Assembly (NCBI GenBank): GCA_051003795.1
Contig: JBPCKZ010000123.1
Span: 1 to 18,445 of the forward strand
Length of the DNA stretch: 18,445 bases
DNA from: JALYXS01 sp051003795
GTDB taxonomy: Bacteria; Acidobacteriota; Terriglobia; Bryobacterales; Bryobacteraceae
Direction: 5' to 3'
The translations under genes were made by a program, and so were the position numbers. Under the pieces are notes generated by a model. The model was not told where the DNA came from, did not search any database, and worked only from the letters and a program-made list of their open reading frames with translations. Below, in pieces: positions 8,923-15,962 of this stretch (position 1 is its first letter; each line of letters starts with the position of its first letter).

Positions 8923-9761
8923 TTGAGAGTCACAAGATACGCCGTAAGATTGTGCATATCCGCGTCGGTATACCGATCCAGCAGTTCCCGGTGAACCGCC
9001 AGTTTATCTTCCACTTCCACTTTGACGCCCTTGCCGAGCGCATATGAATGGAAGTCGCCCGAAGCGTCGTAAAGCGAAACATTGAAATCGTCGAGCCGCT
9101 TCAAAGTGCCGGAAACGGACTGCCCGGACGGCAACACGACGGTGACATTCGTTGCGTCCGGGCGGCCCGGCTGAAAGCCGCGGGCGCCGGGATACAGGAA
9201 CGTTTGTTGCAGATCGGCCGGCGGAAATTTGGAGCCAATGTGCGCGAGATCGCCCGTCGCGGAATGGCAGGTATTGCATTTGCCCGCGCCGTTGAAGTAA
9301 GTTTCGCCCGCCTTCGCGTTTCCCGTGACCACATCCTGCAGCTTGTAGAGTCCCCGGTTGACGGCCAATTCCACGCGCCAATGCAGAAACTCGGATAAGT
9401 CCCGAAGCTCCGCCGGGGTGAACGAAGAGAATGGCGGCATGCCCTTATCGGGGCGTCCATCGTGGACCACGGGGCCGATCAGTTCTCCTTTCTCATCGTG
9501 AAGCACGAGGGGCGAACGAACCAGATCCGGGCCCTCCGCGCCGGTCGCTCGCGCTCCGTGGCAGAACGCGCAGTTAGGACCATACAATTTTTCCCCGCGA
9601 GTCGCGGCGGCGGCGTCCGGAGCGCGGCCCAACCCCAGGAACTCTCGCGTGTCTCCGCGCCGGGACCGCGGCTGGCCGCCCGGACTCCGCGCGGGCGCCG
9701 GTTCCTGGGCCCGAAGGCCGCCCAAACCGGCGAATATCAGAATCGCGGCGAACCGTCTCAT
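8919..9761 (-). CDS. Di-heme c-type cytochrome
   Basis: A 280-residue exported cytochrome c with two heme-binding motifs, CAFCH (about 64-68) and CNTCH (about 162-166), counted from ATG 9761. A Met in GMPPF (about 108) is the likely axial ligand of the first heme. The signal peptide is MRRFAAILIFAGLGGLRAQ, followed by a Pro/Arg-rich linker. The C-terminus has a small beta-rich stretch (VVLPSGQSVSGTL, then HRELLDRYTDADMHNLTAYL) often seen in Acidobacteriota PQQ-linked cytochromes. ATG 9761 is chosen because GGCGGA lies just upstream and the signal peptide begins there; a GTG at 9776 would add five residues. The stop overlaps the start of the PQQ gene as ATGA, so it is probably the electron acceptor of that dehydrogenase. 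The esterase gene ends 33 bases upstream. Confidence 0.92.
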   Translation of the reverse strand: MRRFAAILIFAGLGGLRAQEPAPARSPGGQPRSRRGDTREFLGLGRAPDAAAATRGEKLYGPNCAFCHGARATGAEGPDLVRSPLVLHDEKGELIGPVVHDGRPDKGMPPFSSFTPAELRDLSEFLHWRVELAVNRGLYKLQDVVTGNAKAGETYFNGAGKCNTCHSATGDLAHIGSKFPPADLQQTFLYPGARGFQPGRPDATNVTVVLPSGQSVSGTLKRLDDFNVSLYDASGDFHSYALGKGVKVEVEDKLAVHRELLDRYTDADMHNLTAYLVTLK

Positions 9762-9794
9762 ATCCGCCTGAAACACCGGTTCATGATTGATCTA

Positions 9795-10871
9795 CTATTT
9801 CTTGGCGACAGGTTGGCGGAAAGACCGCTCGACCATGTCGTTCGGATCGGTTGAAACCGGCCCGTCGCGCCAAAGCCAGCGCATCATGTCGGGCAGGATC
9901 GCGCCGCCGAATTTCTGCCCATGCAGATTCATGCCCCACGTGTAGTTCACGTCATAGCCCTTCTCCGTCAGGGCTTTCATCAGCCGGACGTTTTGAAAAA
10001 ACCAGTCGCGCTTCTGATCGTACACGCCATTCCGCATGCCGCGATTGTCGTTTCTGCCATCGCAGAGAAATATTCGAATCGGCTTTTTCCCGCTCGCCAG
10101 CACGCGTTCCGAATACACATAGCCACCGCGAATATCCACGAAGCTGCCCACGTTGCTCAGAACTTTGCGAAACTCGTTGGGGCGTTCCCAAGCCACGGCG
10201 AAAGCGGCAATCGCTCCGGAACTCGATCCGCCAATGCCACGCTGCTCGGGGTCCTTCGAAATGTTGTATTCCTTGTTAAGCGCCGGCAGCAGTTCTTCGG
10301 TAATCACCCGAGCGTACTTATCGTCCGGCATGTTGTACTCGGTGCCTCGATTCGTTGTCCCATCGCCCCAACCGGTTTGCGGACTAGGCTCCGCCTGTTC
10401 CGGCGTGCGTCCTGGATTGATGAATACGGCGAGCATCACGGGAATCTCGCGCCGGTAGATCAGATTATCCATTACATTCTGCGCGCGGAGATCTCCGTTT
10501 TCGTCCTTGAAAGCCTGTCCGTCCTGGAAAACCATCAGGCTGGCGGGCGCGGCCGAATCGTACTGCGCCGGGACGTACACCCAATAAGTATGCTGAGTGC
10601 CGGGATACACTTTGCTGGGGAGCGTGTATGGCCCGCGGATCTCGCCCTTCGGAACACCTTCCTGTGGCAGGGAATCGGGTCCCAGGCGGTATTGAGAGTT
10701 GGGGTTCGCGCCGGGAGGCAAGGGAGCCTGACCTGCTCTGCCTCTGCCTCCACCCTGCGGCCCCGGACTCTGCTGCGCGGCGGGAGCCTGTGGCGCTGGA
10801 GTCTGAGCGAGAGCCGTTACCGCCGCGCCGGCGGCCGCCATCGCAATGGCGCATACGGTCATGTTCTTCAT
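9795..10871 (-). CDS. Exported alpha/beta-hydrolase esterase (Fes/esterase D-like)
   Basis: A 358-residue secreted esterase of the alpha/beta-hydrolase type (putative esterase family, as in enterochelin and feruloyl esterases). The signal peptide ends near ALAQ (about residue 23). A Pro/Gln/Gly-rich linker covers about 24-60. The catalytic domain starts with KGEIRGPYTLPSKVYPGTQH and HTYWVYVPAQYD. The nucleophile elbow GGSSSG puts the serine at 217; His318 (NLHGQKFGG) and Asp271 or Asp275 (CDGRND) complete a likely triad. ATG 10871 has GAGG about 10 bases upstream. It starts 15 bases after the stop of the YflT-like gene and is followed by the cytochrome/PQQ pair. It could release an alcohol or sugar substrate for the PQQ enzyme, but that is an inference. 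The true substrate is unknown. Confidence 0.88.
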   Translation of the reverse strand: MKNMTVCAIAMAAAGAAVTALAQTPAPQAPAAQQSPGPQGGGRGRAGQAPLPPGANPNSQYRLGPDSLPQEGVPKGEIRGPYTLPSKVYPGTQHTYWVYVPAQYDSAAPASLMVFQDGQAFKDENGDLRAQNVMDNLIYRREIPVMLAVFINPGRTPEQAEPSPQTGWGDGTTNRGTEYNMPDDKYARVITEELLPALNKEYNISKDPEQRGIGGSSSGAIAAFAVAWERPNEFRKVLSNVGSFVDIRGGYVYSERVLASGKKPIRIFLCDGRNDNRGMRNGVYDQKRDWFFQNVRLMKALTEKGYDVNYTWGMNLHGQKFGGAILPDMMRWLWRDGPVSTDPNDMVERSFRQPVAKK

Positions 10872-10886
10872 CGGAAATCAACCTCT

Positions 10887-11429
10887 CTAGAAATCTACTT
10901 TACCCCCCACGTGTCCGTCAGCTCCGGGCGCATCGGGATCCGTTCGCGTTGCCCTCCCCGCGCCGGATCGCTCGAGAATCGAGGCGGCGTGGTCCGCGCG
11001 GTCACCCTCCGCCTTCACCATGACCAGCGCTCCGCCCTGTTTTACTCCTTCGGTGTAGTAGCTCGCTTCGTCTTCGGGAACGCCCATGTGAGTGAGAGCG
11101 CCGATCAGTCCGCCCGCAACCGCTCCGATTCCGGCTCCCGTCAATGCCGTCGCAAGCGAACCCGCCGCTATGATTGGCCCGACACCCGGTATCGCCAGTG
11201 CAGCGAGCCCTAATGCGATACCTGCCGCGCCGCCGATCGCCGCGCCTGTCCCCGCGCCCGAACTCGCATCGGCCAAGTCCGCTCCGGCGTATTCCCCCTT
11301 CGCGTCGTTCGCGACAATGCTAATGTCTTCTCGCGAGAACCCCTGTCGCTCGAGATCGCGCGCAACCTGTTGGGCTGCCGTGAACGTATCGAAGAGCCCG
11401 ACTACCGTCTTGGCATTGGCATCCGCCAC
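10887..11429 (-). CDS. YflT-like general stress protein with glycine zipper
   Basis: A 180-residue protein with the general stress protein 17M/YflT-like fold at both ends: TVVGLFDTFTAAQQVARDLE then SREDISIVAND (about 9-42), and a closing YYTEGVKQGGALVMVKAEG (about 124-142). Between them, at about 57-112, sits a glycine-zipper hydrophobic segment (GAGTGAAIGGAAG, IPGVGPIIAAGSL, GAGIGAVAGGLIGAL), which probably inserts in or packs against a membrane. The Asp/Gly/Pro-rich tail is low complexity. GTG 11429 is the start, supported by AAGGAG 9 bases upstream. It lies 29 bases after thiG. A shorter paralog lies on the other side of thiG. Biochemical role unknown; the family is usually linked to stress responses. 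Confidence 0.85.
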   Translation of the reverse strand: MADANAKTVVGLFDTFTAAQQVARDLERQGFSREDISIVANDAKGEYAGADLADASSGAGTGAAIGGAAGIALGLAALAIPGVGPIIAAGSLATALTGAGIGAVAGGLIGALTHMGVPEDEASYYTEGVKQGGALVMVKAEGDRADHAASILERSGAGRATRTDPDAPGADGHVGGKVDF

Positions 11430-11438
11430 GATTCGTTT

Positions 11439-11444
11439 CTCCTT
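11439..11444 (-). promoter_or_regulatory. Shine-Dalgarno site deciding a GTG start
   Basis: On the minus strand AAGGAG stands 9 bases before GTG 11429, in the gap after thiG. It supports the GTG start, for which no ATG alternative lies close by in frame. Confidence 0.65.
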
Positions 11445-11458
11445 GCCGGAATTATTTT

Positions 11459-12262
11459 TCAGCGGCCTACCACGCCCGCCATCGGGCTGCTGGCGCTCGC
11501 GTATAGTTTCCTCTCCATGCGACCCGCTTCATACGCCAGCCTTCCGGCTTCGATCCCCAGGCGCATGGCGCGCGCCATCTTTTCGGAATCGTCCGCCAAC
11601 GCGATCGCGGTGTTCATCAGGACCGCATCGGCCCCGAGCTCCATGGCCAGCGCGGCATCGGAAGCGGTCCCGACGCCCGCATCGACAATAAGCGGAACTT
11701 CAGTGATTTTCTCGCGCAGAATGCGTAAGTTGGTGGTATTTTGAATGCCCAGCCCGGAGCCGATCGGAGCCGCCAGAGGCATTACCGCCGCCGCTCCCGC
11801 GTCGATCAGCTTGCGCGCGTTCACCAAATCGTCATTGGTGTATGGCAGCACCACGAAGCCTTCTTTGACCAGAACGCGCGTGGCTTCAAGAAGCCCCTCG
11901 TTATCGGGAAAGAGCGTCTTCTCGTCGCCGATCACTTCCAGCTTCACCCAGTGCGACAGCCCCACTTCACGAGCCAGCCGCGCCGTGCGGATGGCGTCCT
12001 CGGCTGTGTAGCACGCCGCCGTATTAGGCAGAATGAACATGGTCGAGCGGTCGATGAAATCGAGCAGGGATTCCTTCGAGCGATCCGTCAAATTTACGCG
12101 GCGCACCGCCACGGTCACCACTTCAGCGCCCGACGCGGCGTGGCAGCGCGCCATCTCACGATTGCTGCGATATTTGCCCGTGCCGACGAACAGCCGCGAA
12201 TGAAATTGGCGTCCGGCGATGGTCAGAATGTCGTTCGGAACGGTTGTTGGATCGCTAGACAT
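11459..12262 (-). CDS. thiG: Thiazole synthase ThiG
   Basis: ThiG builds the thiazole phosphate half of thiamine in the cytoplasm from deoxyxylulose phosphate, dehydroglycine and the sulfur carrier ThiS. The 267-residue length is normal. The TIM-barrel signatures are clear: SRLFVGTGKY near the start, the catalytic Lys107 in WVKLEVIGD (Schiff base with the sugar), PLAAPIGSG at 162-170, VDAGVGTASDAA at 193-204 and ADAVLMNTAI at 211-220. ATG 12262 is chosen because GAGG lies six bases upstream; a TTG at 12274 would add four residues. The start overlaps the previous gene's stop by 8 bases. No thiS, thiF, thiH/thiO, thiE or thiC is present in the window, which is unusual because thiG normally sits with some of these. 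Identification is sure; the reason for its location between two stress genes is not. Confidence 0.97.
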   Translation of the reverse strand: MSSDPTTVPNDILTIAGRQFHSRLFVGTGKYRSNREMARCHAASGAEVVTVAVRRVNLTDRSKESLLDFIDRSTMFILPNTAACYTAEDAIRTARLAREVGLSHWVKLEVIGDEKTLFPDNEGLLEATRVLVKEGFVVLPYTNDDLVNARKLIDAGAAAVMPLAAPIGSGLGIQNTTNLRILREKITEVPLIVDAGVGTASDAALAMELGADAVLMNTAIALADDSEKMARAMRLGIEAGRLAYEAGRMERKLYASASSPMAGVVGR

Positions 12263-12632
12263 GATTTCCCTCAAGGATGGCTTCAGCTTCCTCGGCTTGA
12301 TCGTCGGGAGCGTTCACGATTACAACGGCTCCGCCCCGTCCCACGCCTTCGCTATAGAAATGCGCGTCGTCTTTCGATAAGCCGAATTTGGTAAGGGCCT
12401 GGAGCAGTTCGGGCGCGCCGGCCAGTGCCGGAATCACTGGACCCGTCGCGACGATCGGGCCGGCATCCGGGATCTCCAGCGCGGCGTCCGCGACTCCCGC
12501 TTCGGCGAACTCGCGCGTCGCGTCGTTCGCCACGATGCTGATGTCCTTGCGCGAAAATCCAGCCCGTTCGAGCTCGCGTGCCACCTGCCGGGCTTCGTCG
12601 AAATCGAGCGTCAGATTGGCTATCGTTTTCAC
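12255..12632 (-). CDS. Short YflT-like stress protein without the glycine zipper
   Basis: A 125-residue paralog of the YflT-like protein on the other side of thiG. The two share GFSRxDISIVANDA, a preceding ARQVARELER-type helix, and a closing FYSEGVGRGGAVVIVNAPD strand. This copy lacks about 23 residues of the glycine-rich membrane segment and has a shortened middle (IPDAGPIVATGPVIPALAGA). GTG 12632 is chosen as the start because it aligns with the paralog's N-terminus and overlaps the upstream small gene's stop as GTGA. A TTG at 12680 would extend the frame by 16 residues, but those overlap the small membrane protein. The stop overlaps the thiG start. It is likely a soluble version of the same function, which is unknown. 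Confidence 0.8.
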   Translation of the reverse strand: MKTIANLTLDFDEARQVARELERAGFSRKDISIVANDATREFAEAGVADAALEIPDAGPIVATGPVIPALAGAPELLQALTKFGLSKDDAHFYSEGVGRGGAVVIVNAPDDQAEEAEAILEGNHV

Positions 12633-12766
12633 TTCGCGATGAATTGGGCCGTAACGACCGCCAGAAGAAATATCAACCAAAAGATAACCGCCGCGAGCAG
12701 CAGCGGGGAGCGCGGGCCATTCGTGGGCATGTCGTCGAAAGGCTTGGAACGGCTCTGGTCGATCAT
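12629..12766 (-). CDS. Small single-span membrane protein, 45 residues
   Basis: An uncatalogued short gene reading MIDQSRSKPFDDMPTNGPRS, then one transmembrane helix of about 22 residues (PLLLAAVIFWLIFLLAVVTA) and a QFIAK tail. The N-terminal half is polar and mixed in charge; the short basic end follows the helix. Three things support it as real: the polar-head/hydrophobic-helix design, the TGA that overlaps the next gene's GTG as GTGA, and its position as first gene of a tight run, 56 bases from the divergent kaiC-like gene. The ribosome site is weak (GGAG 13 bases upstream). A TAAGAT lies six bases before the ATG and could serve as a -10 box for a leaderless message, but no matching -35 box is evident. 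No family recognised. Function unknown; small proteins of this type often modulate membrane complexes. Confidence 0.6.
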   Translation of the reverse strand: MIDQSRSKPFDDMPTNGPRSPLLLAAVIFWLIFLLAVVTAQFIAK

Positions 12767-12822
12767 AAATTTATCTTAACTCCGTAACCGGGAGAGATCT
12801 CGCGATAGGATGAAGAGCGTCT

Positions 12823-14280
12823 ATGAAAGCGTCGATCAGAGCTTCAACGGGTATCGCCGGCCTGGATGAGATTCTTCTCGGCGGATTACCCGCCGGGAGG
12901 ATGTACCTGGTCGAAGGCGATCCCGGTACAGGCAAGACAACTATCGGCTTGCAATTCTTGCTCGATGGCGTTCGCGCCGGCGAGCGCTGCCTCTATATCA
13001 CGCTATCCGAAACCGTGGATGAGCTGGCCGAAGTGGCCGAATCGCACGGCTGGACCCTCGACGGAATCGAGTTGTATGAGCTTCAATCGGAAGAGCATAA
13101 GCTCGATCCGAATGAGCAGTACACGATATTCCATCCGGGCGAAGTCGAACTGGGCGAGATGATCGACAGAGTCTTCGCTCAAATCGAGCGCGTCCGCCCC
13201 GGGCGCGTGGTATTCGATTCTCTTTCGGAAATGCGCCTGCTTGCGCGCGAGCCGCTTCGATTCCGCCGCCAAATTCTCGCGATCAAGCAGTTTCTGTCTC
13301 ATCGGGATTGCACCGTATTGATGCTGGACGATCACACGATCGCCGGTCAGGACCTCCAATTGCAAACCATCTGCCACGGAGTCGTCCTGCTGCGGATTCA
13401 GTGCTTCGATGTCGGCGCGCCGCGTCGCAAACTGCGGGTCGTCAAGATGAGGGGGATTCCGTTTCGCGAAGGCGATCACGACTTTACGGTCCGGCACGGC
13501 GGCGCCGTGGTGTTCCCGCGCTTGGTTGGGGCGGCGGAACGCGGCGGCCACAATCATGAGGTAATTTCAAGCGGATGCCTGGAGCTGGATTCGCTTCTGG
13601 ACGGCGGTTTACACCGGGGGGCCAGCGTGTTGCTGCTGGGTCCCTCCGGTTGCGGCAAGTCGACCATATCCGCATCGATTGCGAGCGCGGCGGCGGCGCG
13701 CGGCGAGAACGCGGCCATCTTCGTTTTCGAGGACGCCCGCGGCGCTTTCCTGCGGCACGCGGAATCGATGAAAATCGATATTGAACGGCATCTCGAGGCC
13801 GGACGAATTACGGTCCAACAGATCGATCCCGCCGATGTTTCCTCCGGAGAACTCTCGTTTGAGGTTCTGGACGCGGTGGAAAACAAGAATGCGCGCGTGG
13901 TCATTATCGACAGCTTAAACGGCTACCTGTGCGGAATGGCGACCGAACGGTCGTTGATGTTGCACATGCACGAATTGATAATGTACCTGGACCGGCGAAA
14001 TGTCCTCTCGATCCTGATTGTCGCGCAGCGAGGCGTGATTGGGCCGAACGTGCATTCGCCAATCGATGTAATGTATCTGGCCGATACGGTAATCCTCTTC
14101 CGCCACTTCGAGGCCGCGGGGGAAGCCCGGCAGGCCATAACCGTTATCAAAAAGCGCGGCGGTCCGCATGAGACCACCATTCGCGAAATACGGTTCACGC
14201 CGGAGGGCGTTCGAATCGGGGAGCCATTGCGGGACATTGACGGGATTCTAAGCGGGCTGCCCCGCGCCAAGAGCGAGTAA
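12823..14280 (+). CDS. KaiC-like two-domain ATPase
   Basis: A 485-residue RecA-type ATPase with two KaiC domains in tandem. Domain 1 (about 5-235) has Walker A GDPGTGKTT (32-40), a Glu-containing segment TLSETVDEL near 60-68, Walker B Asp132 (VVFDSLSE) and the KaiC closing motif KMRGIPFREGDHDF. Domain 2 (about 246-475) has Walker A GPSGCGKST (273-281), VFED near 301-304, Walker B Asp363 (VVIIDSLNG) and KKRGGPHETTIREI. Both sites look competent for ATP. The cyanobacterial Ser-Thr autophosphorylation pair is not obvious in domain 2. No kaiA or kaiB lies in the window, so a clock is not implied. Non-cyanobacterial KaiC-like proteins often act as signalling ATPases beside histidine kinases, and here the kinase gene follows after 13 bases. 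ATG 12823 is used; the ribosome site is weak. It is divergent from the minus-strand run. Confidence 0.92.
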   Translation: MKASIRASTGIAGLDEILLGGLPAGRMYLVEGDPGTGKTTIGLQFLLDGVRAGERCLYITLSETVDELAEVAESHGWTLDGIELYELQSEEHKLDPNEQYTIFHPGEVELGEMIDRVFAQIERVRPGRVVFDSLSEMRLLAREPLRFRRQILAIKQFLSHRDCTVLMLDDHTIAGQDLQLQTICHGVVLLRIQCFDVGAPRRKLRVVKMRGIPFREGDHDFTVRHGGAVVFPRLVGAAERGGHNHEVISSGCLELDSLLDGGLHRGASVLLLGPSGCGKSTISASIASAAAARGENAAIFVFEDARGAFLRHAESMKIDIERHLEAGRITVQQIDPADVSSGELSFEVLDAVENKNARVVIIDSLNGYLCGMATERSLMLHMHELIMYLDRRNVLSILIVAQRGVIGPNVHSPIDVMYLADTVILFRHFEAAGEARQAITVIKKRGGPHETTIREIRFTPEGVRIGEPLRDIDGILSGLPRAKSE

Positions 14281-14293
14281 CCGGGAGCGACGC

Positions 14294-15895
14294 GTGAACT
14301 CCGGCGAGCAAAGGGTGTTAATCGTCGCGCCAGTGGGGCGCGATGCAACGCTCGCCTCGAATCTTCTTGCCGAAGCCGGCCTACCCGCCGGGATCGTCGC
14401 CGATCTGCGGGATCTTCCGCTCGAGTTGATGAGAGACGCGGGGGCCATCCTTCTGACCGAAGAAGCGCTCTCGCCGGCCGGAGTAGAGAATCTCTTGGAA
14501 GGCGTCCGGGCGCAGGAGGCGTGGTCCGATATTCCCCTGGTGCTACTAACCACCGCCGGCCGGAAGGAAGGGGAGGGCGCTTCGCGGCTGCTCAAGAAGT
14601 TTGGAGAGCTTGGGAACATCACAATTCTGGAGCGGCCCGTCCGCATCGAGACGCTCCGAACGGCGGTCCGGATGGCATTGCGGGCCCGGCGTCGCCAATA
14701 TCAGATGCGCGATTATTTGGAGGAGCGACGACGCCAGGAAGAAAAACTGCGCGAAACGCAGAAGCTTGAAAGCATCGGCGTGCTAGCCGGGGGCGTGGCG
14801 CACGATTTCAATAATCTGCTCACGGGAATTTTAGGGAATGCCAGCTTGCTCCTCGAAGATGCCGCGCCGGGCTCATTCGAGCACGACGCTTTGGAAGAAA
14901 TCGTCAAGAGCGGCGAGCGGGCCTCCGATCTGACGCAACAACTGCTGGCGTACGCGGGCAAGGGCAAATTTCATATCCGGTCGCTCCAACTTTCCGACCT
15001 TGTCGGCCAAATAGGAAAGCTCGTCGGCAACTTCATTCCGAAAACCGCGGAGCTCCGGCTGGACGCGGGGCCGGATGTTCCACGCGTCGATTGCGACAGC
15101 GGACAACTCCAGCAGATCGTGATGAACCTGATCATTAATGCGGGCGAGGCGCTGGAAGGCCGTCCGGGAGGGCTGATCCGGGTTACCACGAGCGTTTGCA
15201 AAATCGATCGAGAGACGCGCGCGGAAGATTATTCAGGGTCGCCGGTTGCGCCCGGAACGTACGTCTGTTTACGGGTGGAAGACAATGGAACGGGCATCGA
15301 TCGGGAGACCGGAGCCCGCATGTTCGATCCGTTCTTCACCACGAAGTTTCAGGGGCGGGGATTGGGTTTGGCGGCTGTTCTGGGGATCGTGCGCAGCCAT
15401 CGCGGTTATCTGCAGGTGGAAAGCGAGTTGGGAAGCGGGACGATTTTTACCGTTTTGCTGCCGCCGGGGGTCCGTCAAGAGGCGCTAACGCCGCCGCCAA
15501 CCACGCCAGTTCCGCCCGTGCCGAGGGGCAAAACCGTTCTGGTTGTGGATGACGAAGAGGTAGTCCGGTCGGTCGCGCAGAGGACGCTCGAGGCGAGCGG
15601 ATATCAAGTTCACATCGCGGAAAACGGCCTTCGGGCGCTAGATCGCTTCCGTGCGGGGCCGGAAAAGGTGGATGTTGTGCTCCTCGACCTAACCATGCCG
15701 CTGGTGGACGGCGAAGAGACGTATCGGCGTCTCCAGCAGCTCCGGCCCGGGATCAGCGTCATTTTGTCGAGCGGATATTCGAGCGACGCGCTGGCCTCGC
15801 GTTTTGCCGGGCGCGGTTTTGCGGGTTTTTTGCAAAAACCCTATTCCGCCAGGCAACTCGTCGAGACGGTGGCGCGGGTCCTTGGGGGCGGCTGA
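14294..15895 (+). CDS. Hybrid histidine kinase: degenerate receiver - HisKA - HATPase - receiver
   Basis: A 533-residue cytoplasmic hybrid histidine kinase with no membrane span. Residues 5-125 fold like a receiver, but its key positions are changed: the acidic pair is lost, the phosphate-accepting Asp region reads LLTEEALS, and the conserved Lys region reads LERP. It is thus a pseudo-receiver. A basic/Glu-rich coiled coil (130-158) leads to the dimerisation domain with phosphorylated His170 in GVAHDFNNLL. The ATPase domain shows an N-box (MNLIINAGEAL), EDNGTGID (329-336), FDPFFTTKFQGRGLGL and a final SGTIFTVLLP. A Pro-rich linker (399-410) leads to an intact receiver with DDEE at 419-422, phospho-acceptor Asp465 (LLDLTMP) and Lys515 (LQKPY). 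GTG 14294 has GGGAG six bases upstream. It follows the kaiC-like gene by 13 bases, so the two probably act together. Confidence 0.93.
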   Translation: MNSGEQRVLIVAPVGRDATLASNLLAEAGLPAGIVADLRDLPLELMRDAGAILLTEEALSPAGVENLLEGVRAQEAWSDIPLVLLTTAGRKEGEGASRLLKKFGELGNITILERPVRIETLRTAVRMALRARRRQYQMRDYLEERRRQEEKLRETQKLESIGVLAGGVAHDFNNLLTGILGNASLLLEDAAPGSFEHDALEEIVKSGERASDLTQQLLAYAGKGKFHIRSLQLSDLVGQIGKLVGNFIPKTAELRLDAGPDVPRVDCDSGQLQQIVMNLIINAGEALEGRPGGLIRVTTSVCKIDRETRAEDYSGSPVAPGTYVCLRVEDNGTGIDRETGARMFDPFFTTKFQGRGLGLAAVLGIVRSHRGYLQVESELGSGTIFTVLLPPGVRQEALTPPPTTPVPPVPRGKTVLVVDDEEVVRSVAQRTLEASGYQVHIAENGLRALDRFRAGPEKVDVVLLDLTMPLVDGEETYRRLQQLRPGISVILSSGYSSDALASRFAGRGFAGFLQKPYSARQLVETVARVLGGG

Positions 15896-15962
15896 GTGGG
15901 GGCGCCTGGGTTCGTTGCGGCAGTTTGGCATCGAACGTGATTACGTCAAGGCGAGGATTCCC

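Noticed and set aside
9921..11213. Plus-strand open frame of 430 codons over the esterase and YflT-like genes
   Set aside because: It crosses two well-supported opposite-strand genes and their junction, and its product has the composition of a shadow frame.
12255..12680. Start of the short YflT-like gene at TTG 12680
   Set aside because: No ribosome site is visible, the extra 16 residues do not match the paralog, and they overlap the small membrane protein whose stop overlaps GTG 12632.
12823..15895. A complete circadian clock locus
   Set aside because: Neither kaiA nor kaiB is present in the window, and KaiC-like proteins outside cyanobacteria are mostly non-circadian.
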